Assembly: GCA_017465095.1 (NCBI GenBank)
Contig: JAFTWX010000099.1
Span: 29,625-93,624 of the forward strand
DNA length: 64,000 nt
Direction: 5' to 3'
Origin: Lachnospiraceae bacterium
Lineage (GTDB): Bacteria > Bacillota > Clostridia > Lachnospirales > Lachnospiraceae
Position numbers and translations under genes: made by a program
In this document: piece by piece, positions 32,805 to 41,367 of the stretch
Layout: each line of letters opens with the position of its first letter
Position numbering within the stretch: the first letter of the stretch is position 1
The notes under the pieces: generated by a model
The model's input: the letters and a program-made list of their open reading frames with translations, nothing else
What the model was told of the DNA's origin: nothing
Databases searched by the model: none

Positions 32805-34361
32805 ATGAATATCATTCGAAATAACATACATATGGACAGGATAAAATGCAGTGCTGCCAGTCAGATGAGTCTTGAGGATGACATTAATCTTCCGGAGAAC
32901 AGTCCGGATTTGAGCAAAATTATTTTCAAGGACGGCAACATAGTTGTTACGGATACGAAAGTCTGGAAGGATCATGTGCAGCTGAAGGGCGTCATGGAGG
33001 TGTCCATTTTGTATGTGACGGAGGACGATGATGATAAGCTGGCGCGCATAGAGGGAAAACTTAATTTCGACGAAACGTTGTATGTGGAAGGGGCACAGCC
33101 GGGCGACGTGATGGATGTCAATTGGAAGATTGAAGACCTTTCCGTCAGCGTGATTAACTCAAGAAAACTGAGTGCAAGGAGCATAGTTACCGTGTGCTTA
33201 CAGTCAGATATGCTGTATGACGAGGAAGCAGCTTGTGACTTGCAGGATGCGGAGCACATTGAGTACCATTTACAACAGATGGAGCTTGCGCGCCTTGCAA
33301 TCTGCAAGAGGGATATTTACAGGATCAGACAAGAGCTGGAGCTTCCGTCCCACATGCCGAACATATTCCGGCTTATATGGCAGAGTGTGAGAATTACATC
33401 GCCGGTATTTAAGCCGATGGAGGATAAAATCGGGCTGAGCGGTGAGCTTTCGGTTTTTCTGCTCTACGAGAGTACCCAGGAGAATGACAATGTCCAATAT
33501 TATGAAACATCCCTTCCGTTCAGCGGAACGATAGATTGTCAGGGGAGCCATGAAATGATGATTCCGGACATCAGATACTGCATCAGCAGCCGTGAATTTG
33601 AAGTACGTCCGGATCTTGACGGAGAAGAGCGCGGCTTTTCCATGGAGCTTGTGCTTGATCTCTGTATCAAAATGTATGAGGAGGAAAATGTGGCAGTCCT
33701 CAGTGACGTATACGGGACGAGAAAAGATGTGGAAGCGGAAGTGAAGACGGGTACATTCCGGAAAATACTTGTGCGCAACAACGGTGTGTGCAGACTCAGT
33801 GAAAAAATACCGGTGGAAGGAAATCCTCAGATTCTTCAGCTGATTCACAGTGAAGGGGAGGCTTACGTGGAAGAGTGTGAGCGGATGCAGGACGGAATAC
33901 AAATTGAGGGAGTCATTGCCATGAAATGCCTTTATGTGACAAGTGATGACAAAACGCCGTATTCTTCCATGGAGCATAATATTCCGTTTACTTATATGCT
34001 TGAAACGGGAGGCGCAGTGACAGAAGTGCTCCCGGAGATAAAAGTTAGCTTGGAACAACTTTCTGTGAGTATGCCCGATGCAAACGAACTGGAGGCAAAA
34101 ATTGCACTGAACATTACGGGGATTGTTTTTGAAGAATTTGAAAAAGAGCTCGTGACGGATATACATATTCTGGAACCGGATAAAGCGGCGAGGAGAAATC
34201 GCCCGGCCATGGTTGTTCACATGGTTTCCGGTGAAGATACGCTTTGGAAAATAGGGAAGAAGTACAATATGCCGGTCAGCAGAATCCGGGAAATGAATGC
34301 TATGACTTCGGATGAAGTAAAAGCGGGAGATAAATTACTGTTGGTGAAGGAAAGAGAATAA
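32805..34361 (+). CDS. sipL: SipL-type spore coat morphogenetic protein (SPOCS domains plus LysM)
   Basis: A 518-residue protein with tandem SPOCS/DUF3794 beta domains (roughly residues 15-130, 165-295 and 310-460) and a C-terminal LysM domain (about 470-515; VSGEDTLWKIGKKYNMPVSRIREMN). This is the architecture and length of C. difficile SipL, whose LysM binds SpoIVA and tethers the coat to the forespore. The frame opens at 32769, but the start at 32805 follows GGGAGG and lies after the hairpin. ispE and a GntR gene follow. The conserved position and the sigma-E-type promoter support the call. Confidence 0.9.
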   Translation: MNIIRNNIHMDRIKCSAASQMSLEDDINLPENSPDLSKIIFKDGNIVVTDTKVWKDHVQLKGVMEVSILYVTEDDDDKLARIEGKLNFDETLYVEGAQPGDVMDVNWKIEDLSVSVINSRKLSARSIVTVCLQSDMLYDEEAACDLQDAEHIEYHLQQMELARLAICKRDIYRIRQELELPSHMPNIFRLIWQSVRITSPVFKPMEDKIGLSGELSVFLLYESTQENDNVQYYETSLPFSGTIDCQGSHEMMIPDIRYCISSREFEVRPDLDGEERGFSMELVLDLCIKMYEEENVAVLSDVYGTRKDVEAEVKTGTFRKILVRNNGVCRLSEKIPVEGNPQILQLIHSEGEAYVEECERMQDGIQIEGVIAMKCLYVTSDDKTPYSSMEHNIPFTYMLETGGAVTEVLPEIKVSLEQLSVSMPDANELEAKIALNITGIVFEEFEKELVTDIHILEPDKAARRNRPAMVVHMVSGEDTLWKIGKKYNMPVSRIREMNAMTSDEVKAGDKLLLVKERE

Positions 34362-34370
34362 GATGAAAAG

Positions 34371-34402
34371 AACCGGGAGAAACTACTCCCGGTTGCTTTT
34401 TT
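34371..34402 (+). terminator. Terminator of sipL
   Basis: AACCGGGAG (34371-34379) pairs with CTCCCGGTT (34386-34394), followed by a T-run. Confidence 0.85.
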
Positions 34403-34421
34403 GTGTGTTTCGGTATATATT
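34393..34421 (+). promoter_or_regulatory. Candidate promoter of ispE overlapping the sipL terminator
   Basis: TTGCTT (34393-34398) and TATATT (34416-34421) are 17 nt apart. The -35 shares bases with the sipL terminator stem and T-run. Confidence 0.55.
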
Positions 34422-34460
34422 AGTTTTAACAATGTATACAAAATGCAAGGCGGGTACAAT

Positions 34461-35336
34461 ATGAAAACAATTACCAGAAATGCGTATGCAAAAATTAATC
34501 TCGGACTGGATGTTACGGGTGTTTTGCCAAACGGATACCACGAGGTCAAAATGATTATGCAGAATGTCGGTATCTGCGATACACTCACTTTTACCGGGCG
34601 TGAGGATGACAGGATTGTGATTGAAACCGATGACGGAACTCTTCCGGTCAACGAGGACAATCTTATCTACAAGGCGGTGATGCTTCTTCGCAGATTGACA
34701 GGCGATGAGAGAGGCGTAACCGTGCATTTGGAAAAGCGTATTCCGGTGGCAGCAGGTATGGCAGGCGGAAGTACGGATGCGGCTGCTACACTGCTTGGCG
34801 TCAATGAGCTTTTGGATTTGGGAATTTCCAGGGAGAAACTGCAGGAGGAGAGTGTCAGTATCGGGGCGGATGTTCCGTATTGTGTGCTTGGACAGACTGC
34901 ACTTTCGGAGGGGATCGGTGAGAAGCTGACGCCGGTTGCAGCACCGCCACAGGCTTATCTGGTTGTTGCAAAGCCGGACATTTATGTTTCCACGCCGGTG
35001 GTATATAAAAAGCTGGATGCAAAAGAAAACTACGAGCATCCGGATATTGACGGAATGCTTCGCGCACTTCGGGAAAAGGACTTGGACGGGATTGTCAGCC
35101 GCCTGGGAAATGTTCTGGAGATTGTGACCGTAGAGGACTATCCGGTGGTGGATGAGATCAAAAAGTTACTGCTGGATAACGGAGCGATGGGAGCACTTAT
35201 GAGTGGAAGCGGACCTAGCGTCTTCGGTATCTTTAAAGAAGAGCAGACAGCAAAAGATGTGTGTGAGAAATTAGCCAAGGCTAACCTTGCAAAGCAGTTG
35301 TTTGTGACTACTTTTCAAAATGGAGAAAACGTATGA
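34461..35336 (+). CDS. ispE: 4-(cytidine 5'-diphospho)-2-C-methyl-D-erythritol kinase
   Basis: A 291-residue GHMP-family kinase, fourth committed step of the MEP isoprenoid pathway. It starts with NAYAKINLGLDVTG and DGYHEV-like NGYHEVKMIM. The glycine-rich ATP loop is IPVAAGMAGGSTDAAATL (about 95-112) and the C-terminal motif is MSGSGPSVFGIF. A longer frame from 34401 exists, but ATG 34461 follows AAGGCGGG. The next gene starts four bases before its stop. Confidence 0.94.
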   Translation: MKTITRNAYAKINLGLDVTGVLPNGYHEVKMIMQNVGICDTLTFTGREDDRIVIETDDGTLPVNEDNLIYKAVMLLRRLTGDERGVTVHLEKRIPVAAGMAGGSTDAAATLLGVNELLDLGISREKLQEESVSIGADVPYCVLGQTALSEGIGEKLTPVAAPPQAYLVVAKPDIYVSTPVVYKKLDAKENYEHPDIDGMLRALREKDLDGIVSRLGNVLEIVTVEDYPVVDEIKKLLLDNGAMGALMSGSGPSVFGIFKEEQTAKDVCEKLAKANLAKQLFVTTFQNGENV

Positions 35337-36004
35337 AAGATATGATGTTAGAAAATATGGATGAATATTTACCGCTTCGGGATGTGGTTTTTAAGACATT
35401 GCGACAGGGTATTTTGACAGGAGAACTGAAGCCGGGTGAGAGACTGATGGAGATTCATTTGGCAGACCGTCTCGGTGTCAGTCGTACGCCGATCCGTGAG
35501 GCGATCCGCAAGCTGGAGCTGGAAGGCCTGGTGACGATGATTCCTCGCCGCGGTGCTGAAGTGGCTCAGATATCAGCCAAGAATTTAAAAGATGTGCTGG
35601 AAGTGAGACAGGCGCTGGATACACTCGGTGTAGAGCTGGCTTGTGAGCGCATTACGGATGGTGGATTGCAGGAATTGAAGGAAGCATGTGATTATTTTGC
35701 GGAGATGACGAAGACGAAGGATGCCACGGCTATTACCAAGGCGGATGTAGCTCTTCATGATGTGATTATTCGCGCCACGGGAAATGAACGTTTGCAGCAG
35801 ATGATATCCAATCTTGCGGAACAGATGTACCGTTATCGCTTTGAATATATTAAGGATTCTTCCTATCATCAGCTGCTCATCGAGGAGCACAGCCGTATTT
35901 ATGAAAGCATTGCGGCCCGTGATAAAGAGCGTGCTGTGAGAGAAATTCAGGCGCACATCAACAACCAGTTGAATACGATTATGGAGCACCTGAACTTGAA
36001 TTAG
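35333..36004 (+). CDS. GntR family regulator, FadR/FCD type
   Basis: A 223-residue transcription factor. An N-terminal winged helix (about 15-78) contains the family marks LKPGERLMEIHLADRLGVSRTPIREAIRKLELEGLV. An all-helical FCD effector domain follows (about 85-215), with likely metal/ligand histidines in DVALHDVIIRATGN and LIEEHSRIYESI. It is translationally coupled to ispE (ATGA overlap), an arrangement also known downstream of sipL-ispE in other Clostridia. The ligand is unknown; target genes are not evident, though a small palindrome may lie in operon leaders elsewhere. Confidence 0.88.
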   Translation: MKDMMLENMDEYLPLRDVVFKTLRQGILTGELKPGERLMEIHLADRLGVSRTPIREAIRKLELEGLVTMIPRRGAEVAQISAKNLKDVLEVRQALDTLGVELACERITDGGLQELKEACDYFAEMTKTKDATAITKADVALHDVIIRATGNERLQQMISNLAEQMYRYRFEYIKDSSYHQLLIEEHSRIYESIAARDKERAVREIQAHINNQLNTIMEHLNLN

Positions 36005-36101
36005 GTCTTCTGCCGGGCTGATCGGCAGACAGATGAAAAGAATAAGTGGAAAAAAACAGTGCATACTCCTGATAGAGGAAATATTCGGAAGGAGATATGC
36101 A

Positions 36102-36380
36102 ATGAGACAGAAATTTGAAAAAGGGATAGAGACGTTGGTATACGGAATATTGAGTCTGATATTCGGAATGGCATTTTTCTTTGGTGTGCTTTATCCGGAT
36201 CAGGGGATTTCTCCCAGGGCTTACAGTATAAAAGAGATGCCGGTGGAAACAGAGGCGTATCCTGAGGCGAAACAGGGTTATGTCAGAAACCGATGGGATT
36301 TGCGGGAGGAAATTTATGATTGCGACAAATCGAAGATCCGTTACCGCCTGTATTTTTACGAGCGTCTGAAAAACAGTTAG
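36102..36380 (+). CDS. Small single-pass membrane protein of unknown function
   Basis: A 92-residue protein with one transmembrane segment (about 11-32; LVYGILSLIFGMAFFFGVLY). A short extracytoplasmic or cytoplasmic tail rich in charged and tyrosine residues follows (NRWDLREEIYDCDKSKIRYRLYFYERL). The frame is open from 36033, but AAGGAG lies eight bases before the ATG at 36102. It sits 10 bases upstream of murI, probably in one transcript. I do not recognise the family. Confidence 0.6.
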   Translation: MRQKFEKGIETLVYGILSLIFGMAFFFGVLYPDQGISPRAYSIKEMPVETEAYPEAKQGYVRNRWDLREEIYDCDKSKIRYRLYFYERLKNS

Positions 36381-36390
36381 GAGCAGTTTT

Positions 36391-37218
36391 ATGTCAGAGT
36401 GTTTAAAAGATGCACCTATCGGTGTATTTGATTCCGGCTTTGGAGGACTGACCGTAGTCCGTGAGATTATGCGCCAGATACCAAATGAAAAGATTGTATA
36501 TTTCGGGGATACTGCCCGGGTGCCTTACGGAAGTAAGTCAAAGGAAACCGTAACCCGTTTTTCACGTCAGATTACTCATTTTCTTCAGACACAAAATGTG
36601 AAGACGATTGTGGTTGCGTGCAATACTGCCAGTGCATATGCGCTGGATGAGCTGGAGAAGGAGATTGACATTCCGATGATCGGTGTGGTGAAGCCGGGAG
36701 CGAAAGTGGCAGCGGAGACTACGCGCAACGGAAAAGTGGGAGTTATTGCCACCAGTGCGACCATCGGATCCGAGATTTACACTACATATATCAAAGATTT
36801 GAAACCGGAAATCAGTGTGACGGGAAAGGCCTGTCCTCTCTTTGTACCTCTTGTGGAAGAGGGGCTTTTGGAGGATCCGGTCACAGACGAGATTGCTTCC
36901 CGCTACCTTTTGGAACTGATTGATATTGATATTGACACACTGATTCTCGGCTGTACCCATTACCCTCTGATTCGCAATACCATCGGTCGTGTCATGGGCG
37001 ATAAGGTGACACTGGTAAATCCGGCCTATGAAACAGCGAGAGAGTTGAAGTGTCTTTTGGAAGAAAAAAATCTTCTGCAGGACAAAAAACCGGACCTGGG
37101 AGAAAACCGTTATCAGTTCTATGTTTCTGACGGGGCCGAGAAATTTAAGACATTTGCCAATTCGATTTTGAAATATGGTATTTTGTCGGCCAAAACCATC
37201 AATATTGAGGAGTATTGA
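36391..37218 (+). CDS. murI: Glutamate racemase
   Basis: A 275-residue cofactor-independent racemase supplying D-glutamate for peptidoglycan. The two catalytic cysteines lie in VVACNTASAYAL (about residue 75) and LILGCTHYPLI (about 187). The start GVFDSGFGGLTVVREI and the YFGDTARVPYGSKS loop are typical. Length is normal. DUF1934 follows immediately, with its ATG one base after the murI stop. Confidence 0.95.
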   Translation: MSECLKDAPIGVFDSGFGGLTVVREIMRQIPNEKIVYFGDTARVPYGSKSKETVTRFSRQITHFLQTQNVKTIVVACNTASAYALDELEKEIDIPMIGVVKPGAKVAAETTRNGKVGVIATSATIGSEIYTTYIKDLKPEISVTGKACPLFVPLVEEGLLEDPVTDEIASRYLLELIDIDIDTLILGCTHYPLIRNTIGRVMGDKVTLVNPAYETARELKCLLEEKNLLQDKKPDLGENRYQFYVSDGAEKFKTFANSILKYGILSAKTINIEEY

Positions 37219-37219
37219 T

Positions 37220-37660
37220 ATGACCAAGGATGTGTTGATTTCCGTTTCTTCGTTTCAGACCGCCCAGGATGAAACGGAGCGTATGGAAGTAATTAATAAA
37301 GGAAATTATTATAAAAAAAATGATTTTCATTATGTGCTTTATGAAGAGATGATTGATGGGCTCGATCAACCGGTCAGGAGCATGGTAAAGTTTCGCGACG
37401 GCGATTTGACAGTGAGCAAAAAAGGAGTGCTCAATGTCAATATGGTTTTCGAGGAAAACAGAAAAAACAGTTGCTGTTATGCAACTCCTTACGGCGATAT
37501 GATGCTTGGCATTGACACAAAAGAAGTGGAAGTAACGGAGGAAGAGGACCGTATTGTTGTCGATGCAGTGTATTTGCTGGAAGCGAACTATGAGCCGTTG
37601 GCGGACTGTGAAATCCACATGGAGATCCGTCCGCAGGAAAGCGGAATCGATATTATGTAA
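37220..37660 (+). CDS. DUF1934 (YwiB-like) beta-barrel protein
   Basis: A 146-residue protein whose pattern of beta strands and the segments FHYVLYEE, LDQPVRSMVKFRDGDLTVSKKG and YGDMMLGIDTKEVEV fit the DUF1934/YwiB family, which has a calycin-like fold. The frame runs back into murI to 37175, but the ATG at 37220 follows GAGGAG, within the end of murI. Function of the family is unknown; in Firmicutes it is often found before argS or in cell-wall contexts. Confidence 0.82.
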   Translation: MTKDVLISVSSFQTAQDETERMEVINKGNYYKKNDFHYVLYEEMIDGLDQPVRSMVKFRDGDLTVSKKGVLNVNMVFEENRKNSCCYATPYGDMMLGIDTKEVEVTEEEDRIVVDAVYLLEANYEPLADCEIHMEIRPQESGIDIM

Positions 37661-37670
37661 GTATATAAAA

Positions 37671-37706
37671 AGAGACTGTACATAGGGTACAGTCTCTGAT
37701 TTTTTT
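37671..37706. terminator. Bidirectional terminator after DUF1934
   Basis: AGAGACTGTAC (37671-37681) pairs with GTACAGTCTCT (37687-37697), with T-rich and A-rich flanks serving both convergent genes. Confidence 0.85.
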
Positions 37707-38181
37707 ATTTTACCTGAGTTACGCCGGCTTTTTGTTTGGCTGTTTCCCAAGCACGCTGGAATGCGTTCTTTTTCTTTTCCGGCTCTGCCGTCTTGCTGTT
37801 GCGAATACCTTTTACATCAAGAATGTAGATACCGCTGACAGATGCTTTTACTTCCTTCTTTACAGGAATCTTGTCATAAATTTTTTCCTCGCACACGAGA
37901 GAAAGAATCTGCGGACCGACCTTTGCTTTGACAATCGGAAGCTTTGTGCTGCGCATAAGCTTCGGCGTCTGAGCGATAACAGACTGCGGAAGTCCGGAAT
38001 CTTTGATTTTCATTCGCTTCTTATCAATGATCAGCATGGAAACCGTCTGCTTGGATGCCTCCATCATTTCCTGCTGCTGTGCCTGCGTTTTTTGTGCCTT
38101 TTTGCCTACAAAATATAAAACAATGATGGCAATGATCATGATGGCCAATATAACCAAAAGTACAATCGTTGCTGTGTTCAT
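37705..38181 (-). CDS. Membrane-anchored protein of unknown function
   Basis: A 158-residue protein with an N-terminal transmembrane helix (about 5-26; IVLLVILAIMIIAIIVLYFVG) and a Gln-rich linker (KTQAQQQEM). A compact domain (about 45-130; VSMLIIDKKRMKIKDSGLP...KVGPQILSLVCEEKIYDKIPVKKEVKASVSGIYI) and a basic tail follow. I recall similar proteins in many Lachnospiraceae genomes but no function. GGAGGAGGG precedes the ATG and a good promoter lies at 38218-38246. It is transcribed alone. Confidence 0.7.
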   Translation of the reverse strand: MNTATIVLLVILAIMIIAIIVLYFVGKKAQKTQAQQQEMMEASKQTVSMLIIDKKRMKIKDSGLPQSVIAQTPKLMRSTKLPIVKAKVGPQILSLVCEEKIYDKIPVKKEVKASVSGIYILDVKGIRNSKTAEPEKKKNAFQRAWETAKQKAGVTQVK

Positions 38182-38217
38182 AGTGCCCTCCTCCTTATAA
38201 CTTATACAAACATAGGT

Positions 38218-38246
38218 ATTGTAACACTCTTTTTTTATAAGTGCAA
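38218..38246 (-). promoter_or_regulatory. Promoter of the 37705 membrane protein gene
   Basis: On the minus strand TTGCAC (38241-38246) and TACAAT (38218-38223) are 17 nt apart. Confidence 0.7.
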
Positions 38247-38355
38247 GAAACTATGAATTCTTTATGAATTTTTTACAAAGCCTTTCATGGAAAAAGAAAA
38301 TGTGGTATAAGTAAAGAGATGCTTTCATCAATTAAGAAACGAGGAGAAGTTTAAT

Positions 38356-39678
38356 ATGAAAAAGAAATTACTGGCGATGCTTCTCGCTGCCGGAATGGTG
38401 CTGAGTCTTTGTGCCTGCGGTTCTGAGGAAAAAGCCAAAGAAGAAGGAACAGCAACAGAAACAACAACAGCAACAACAGAAGTGGGAAAGGTTTCGTCCA
38501 AGGATTTTAATCCGGATGATTATGTTACGCTCGGAGATTTTTCTACCATTCAGGTTACGGTAGATGTAGTGAATTATACAGATGCAGATGTGGAGACACA
38601 GTTCCAGGACGAAGTGGAATACTATGTAGATTCCATGGACCTTTACAAGTATACACCGGTTGATAAAACGACGGTGGAGGAAGGCGATGTTGTAAATATC
38701 GACTATCTGGGTAAAAAAGACGGTGTCGCTTTTGACGGAGGAACAGCACAGGGACACAACCTTGAGATTGGTTCCGGTTCTTTCATTGATGGATTTGAGG
38801 AAGGACTTGTCGGAGCAAAAGTAGGAGAGAAGTTAGTTCTCAACCTTACATTCCCGGAAGAATATCATAGTGAAGATCTCGCCGGTCAGGCGGTTACCTT
38901 TGATGTGACGGTGAATTCCATCAATGAAAAAGAATTGCCGGAAGTGACCGATGAACTGATTAAATCTTTTGATTTAGGATTTGATACCATCGCAGCGTAC
39001 AAGGAAGATATCAAGACATACCTTCAGGAAAGCTGTGATGACACGAATAAAACAGAGAGAGAAACCGCTGTGTGGGATCAGGTGTATGCGCTTTGTACCG
39101 TAAGTGATCCGCCACAGGAGATGGTAGATGATGCAAAAGCAATGGTAAAGAAAAACGCAGAGATGTATGCAAGCTATTACGGAGTTGACTTTGACCAATT
39201 TATTACCGAATACATGGGTTATACAAAAGAAAGTTTCGAGGAAGAAACAAATACTTCTGCCATCGAGACTTCCAAAGAAAAGTTAGTGATAGCTGCCATT
39301 GCAAAAAAGGCAGGTATCGAATTGTCTGACGAGGATGTGAAAGCTGCAGCGGAAGCAGAGTATGAGGATTATGGTTATGAGTCTGCGGATGCACTGATTC
39401 AGGATATGGGCGAGGGCACGTATTATGATTATGTATTATCGGCAAAAGTGTATGAATATCTTGCAACTTGTGTTACAATTGTAGAAAATGAGCCGATTTC
39501 GATTCTTTCCGATGAATACTATGAAATGGAAGATGAAGAAGAGCTGGACGAAGAAGAAGCAGAAGGCGGAGATATCGTTGTTATAGACGGTGATGAAGAA
39601 GTTTTCGAGGGAGAAGATATCGAAGAGGATTACGTGGAAGAAGATCCGACGGAAGAACTCATTTTGCAGACAGAATAA
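38356..39678 (+). CDS. Secreted trigger-factor-like FKBP peptidyl-prolyl isomerase lipoprotein
   Basis: A 440-residue lipoprotein (MLLAAGMVLSLCAC, lipidated Cys about 19 or 21) containing an FKBP domain in trigger-factor form (about 105-195; EEGDVVNIDYLGKKDGVAFDGGTA...GFEEGLVGAKVGEKLVLNLTFPEEYH). A helical region like the trigger-factor C-terminal chaperone arms follows (about 200-370). The last 60 residues are extremely acidic (EDEEELDEEEAEGGD). It probably helps fold exported proteins outside the membrane. A TGGTATAAG extended -10 lies at 38303-38311. An NlpC/P60 hydrolase gene follows after 15 bases, suggesting a joint envelope role. Confidence 0.88.
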   Translation: MKKKLLAMLLAAGMVLSLCACGSEEKAKEEGTATETTTATTEVGKVSSKDFNPDDYVTLGDFSTIQVTVDVVNYTDADVETQFQDEVEYYVDSMDLYKYTPVDKTTVEEGDVVNIDYLGKKDGVAFDGGTAQGHNLEIGSGSFIDGFEEGLVGAKVGEKLVLNLTFPEEYHSEDLAGQAVTFDVTVNSINEKELPEVTDELIKSFDLGFDTIAAYKEDIKTYLQESCDDTNKTERETAVWDQVYALCTVSDPPQEMVDDAKAMVKKNAEMYASYYGVDFDQFITEYMGYTKESFEEETNTSAIETSKEKLVIAAIAKKAGIELSDEDVKAAAEAEYEDYGYESADALIQDMGEGTYYDYVLSAKVYEYLATCVTIVENEPISILSDEYYEMEDEEELDEEEAEGGDIVVIDGDEEVFEGEDIEEDYVEEDPTEELILQTE

Positions 39679-39693
39679 ACAAGTGGTGATTGG

Positions 39694-40902
39694 ATGCAGA
39701 AAAAAAATCTATGTTTGGTATTAAGTATAATAATGGCATTTGGAATAGTGGTTCCCGCATGGGCAACCACTATTTCGGGTGTTAAGAATCAAAGAAACCA
39801 GACACAGCAAAATTTGAATGAAGTAAACAGCCAGATCGGGGATATCCAGTCCCAGAGAGATGAGGTAAATACCGAGCTTGAACTTATGAATGATCAGCTT
39901 GTTGACATATTGACCAGTATTGAGATTTTGGAAGAAGAAATCGAACTGAAACAAAAAGAGATTGATTTGGCACAGAAGGATCTCGACGCAGCGCAGCAAA
40001 AAGAAACGGATCAATATGAGGACATGAAAAAGCGTATTAAATTCATGTACGAGCAGGGCGATTCGGCGTATATGCAGGCGATTCTCGGCGCAGTTAATTA
40101 TTCGGAAATGATGAATAAGGCAGAGTACATCGAGCAGATTTACAGCTATGACAGAGAGCTTTTGTCCGAGTATGTGGAAACCCGGGAAGGGATTGAGGCG
40201 ATTAAGGCGACCCTTATCGAAGAAAAAGGTGCAATGAAGACCGCGGAATATGAGCTGGAGAAAGAAAAAGAAAGTTTGGAACTTCTCGTGGCCCTCAAAC
40301 GCCGCACTGTGGCAGATTTCGATTCGCAGTTGGAAACCGCCAAGGAAAAAGCAGCTGCCTACAAGAAACAGCTGGAACTTCAAAATAAAAAGATCAGAGA
40401 ATTGGAAGAGGAAGAGCGCAAGAAAAAAGAGGAAGAGGAGCGCAAAAAGAAAGAGGCGGAAGAAGACGGGGAAGGTGAAGATTCTGACGGCGAATCAGAC
40501 GACGAAGATGAAGATGATGACCTTAGTGCCGGTGCCGGTGATGAACTGGATGGCGATTCATCTTTGGGACAGCAGATTTGTGATTATGCCTGTCAGTTTG
40601 TAGGAAATCCGTATGTATATGGAGGTACTTCCCTGACAGAGGGAGCCGATTGCTCCGGATTTACCCAGTCTGTGTTCGCACATTTCGGCATTTCGATTCC
40701 GCGAGATTCTTTCAGTCAGAGAAGCTGCGGCGTAGGAGTCGACTATGCGGATGCACAGCCGGGTGACATTATTTGTTATGCCGGTCACGTGGCGCTCTAT
40801 CTGGGAGACGGACAGATTGTTCATGCCAGTACTGAGAGAACGGGTATTACTTACGGATATGCTACCTACCGCACGATTCTTGCAGTGCGTAGAGTAATCT
40901 GA
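39694..40902 (+). CDS. Secreted NlpC/P60 peptidoglycan hydrolase with N-terminal coiled coil
   Basis: A 402-residue exported protein with a signal peptide (ending near PAWA). A long coiled coil of the PcsB/CwlO type spans about 27-250. A highly charged linker (EEERKKKEEEE, then an Asp/Glu-rich run) and a C-terminal NlpC/P60 domain (about 285-402) follow. Catalytic Cys in GADCSGFTQSVF, His in AGHVALYLG and the third polar residue in QIVHAS are all present. It cuts peptide stems in the cell wall. In related systems the coiled coil is controlled by FtsEX, which is not in this window. It is downstream of, and probably cotranscribed with, the FKBP lipoprotein. Confidence 0.93.
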   Translation: MQKKNLCLVLSIIMAFGIVVPAWATTISGVKNQRNQTQQNLNEVNSQIGDIQSQRDEVNTELELMNDQLVDILTSIEILEEEIELKQKEIDLAQKDLDAAQQKETDQYEDMKKRIKFMYEQGDSAYMQAILGAVNYSEMMNKAEYIEQIYSYDRELLSEYVETREGIEAIKATLIEEKGAMKTAEYELEKEKESLELLVALKRRTVADFDSQLETAKEKAAAYKKQLELQNKKIRELEEEERKKKEEEERKKKEAEEDGEGEDSDGESDDEDEDDDLSAGAGDELDGDSSLGQQICDYACQFVGNPYVYGGTSLTEGADCSGFTQSVFAHFGISIPRDSFSQRSCGVGVDYADAQPGDIICYAGHVALYLGDGQIVHASTERTGITYGYATYRTILAVRRVI

Positions 40903-40928
40903 CATTCCAAAGATAAAGAGGGAAAAGA

Positions 40929-41297
40929 ATGTTTCAAAAGAAAGATTACATATACAGTGAGACAATGGGCGTGTGTCGCGTAGATGATGTTACAAATCTG
41001 GCACCGAAAAAAGGAAGTGCAGTTGCTTATTACGTACTCCGCAGTGTCTATCAGAAAGAAAAAGTTGCATATATACCGGTGGATAACCATGCTGTGGAAC
41101 TCAGAGAGTTAATTTTGCCGGAGCAGGCGATGGCTTTTTTGGGAAAATGGCAGTCCATGGATGAGCAGGACAAAGAGAATGAGCAGATTCTGCTGCAAAA
41201 AGGAGAAGCCGATTTTGTTCTTGCACAGGAAGAACGGAAAGCGGTCAAAAAGAATGAAAAAAAGAAAAAAGGTAATACTGAAACCGTAGCTACATAA
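40929..41297 (+). CDS. CarD-family RNA-polymerase-binding regulator
   Basis: A 122-residue protein with the CarD/TRCF RNAP-interaction domain at the N terminus (MFQKKDYIYSETMGVCRVDDV; then YYVLRSVYQKEKVAYIPVDN) and a helical, lysine-rich C-terminal part. Family members bind the RNA polymerase beta subunit and adjust open-complex stability. It is shorter than mycobacterial CarD, as is common in Clostridia. GAGGGAAAAG precedes the ATG, 26 bases after the hydrolase gene. The stop codon lies in the loop of its terminator. Confidence 0.85.
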   Translation: MFQKKDYIYSETMGVCRVDDVTNLAPKKGSAVAYYVLRSVYQKEKVAYIPVDNHAVELRELILPEQAMAFLGKWQSMDEQDKENEQILLQKGEADFVLAQEERKAVKKNEKKKKGNTETVAT

Positions 41298-41314
41298 GTG
41301 GCTACGGTTTTTTT
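41281..41314 (+). terminator. Terminator of the CarD-family gene
   Basis: AAACCGTAGC (41281-41290) pairs with GCTACGGTTT (41301-41310), followed by T residues; it overlaps the last codons. Confidence 0.87.
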
Positions 41315-41367
41315 ATATGTCATTTGGCTTTCGTTTTCTTGCGATGAGTTAGCAGGAGGTAACTTTT

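Noticed and set aside
33270..34220. 316-residue open frame opposite sipL
   Set aside because: It lies wholly inside the SipL coding sequence on the other strand, has no ribosome site and shows no recognisable protein features.
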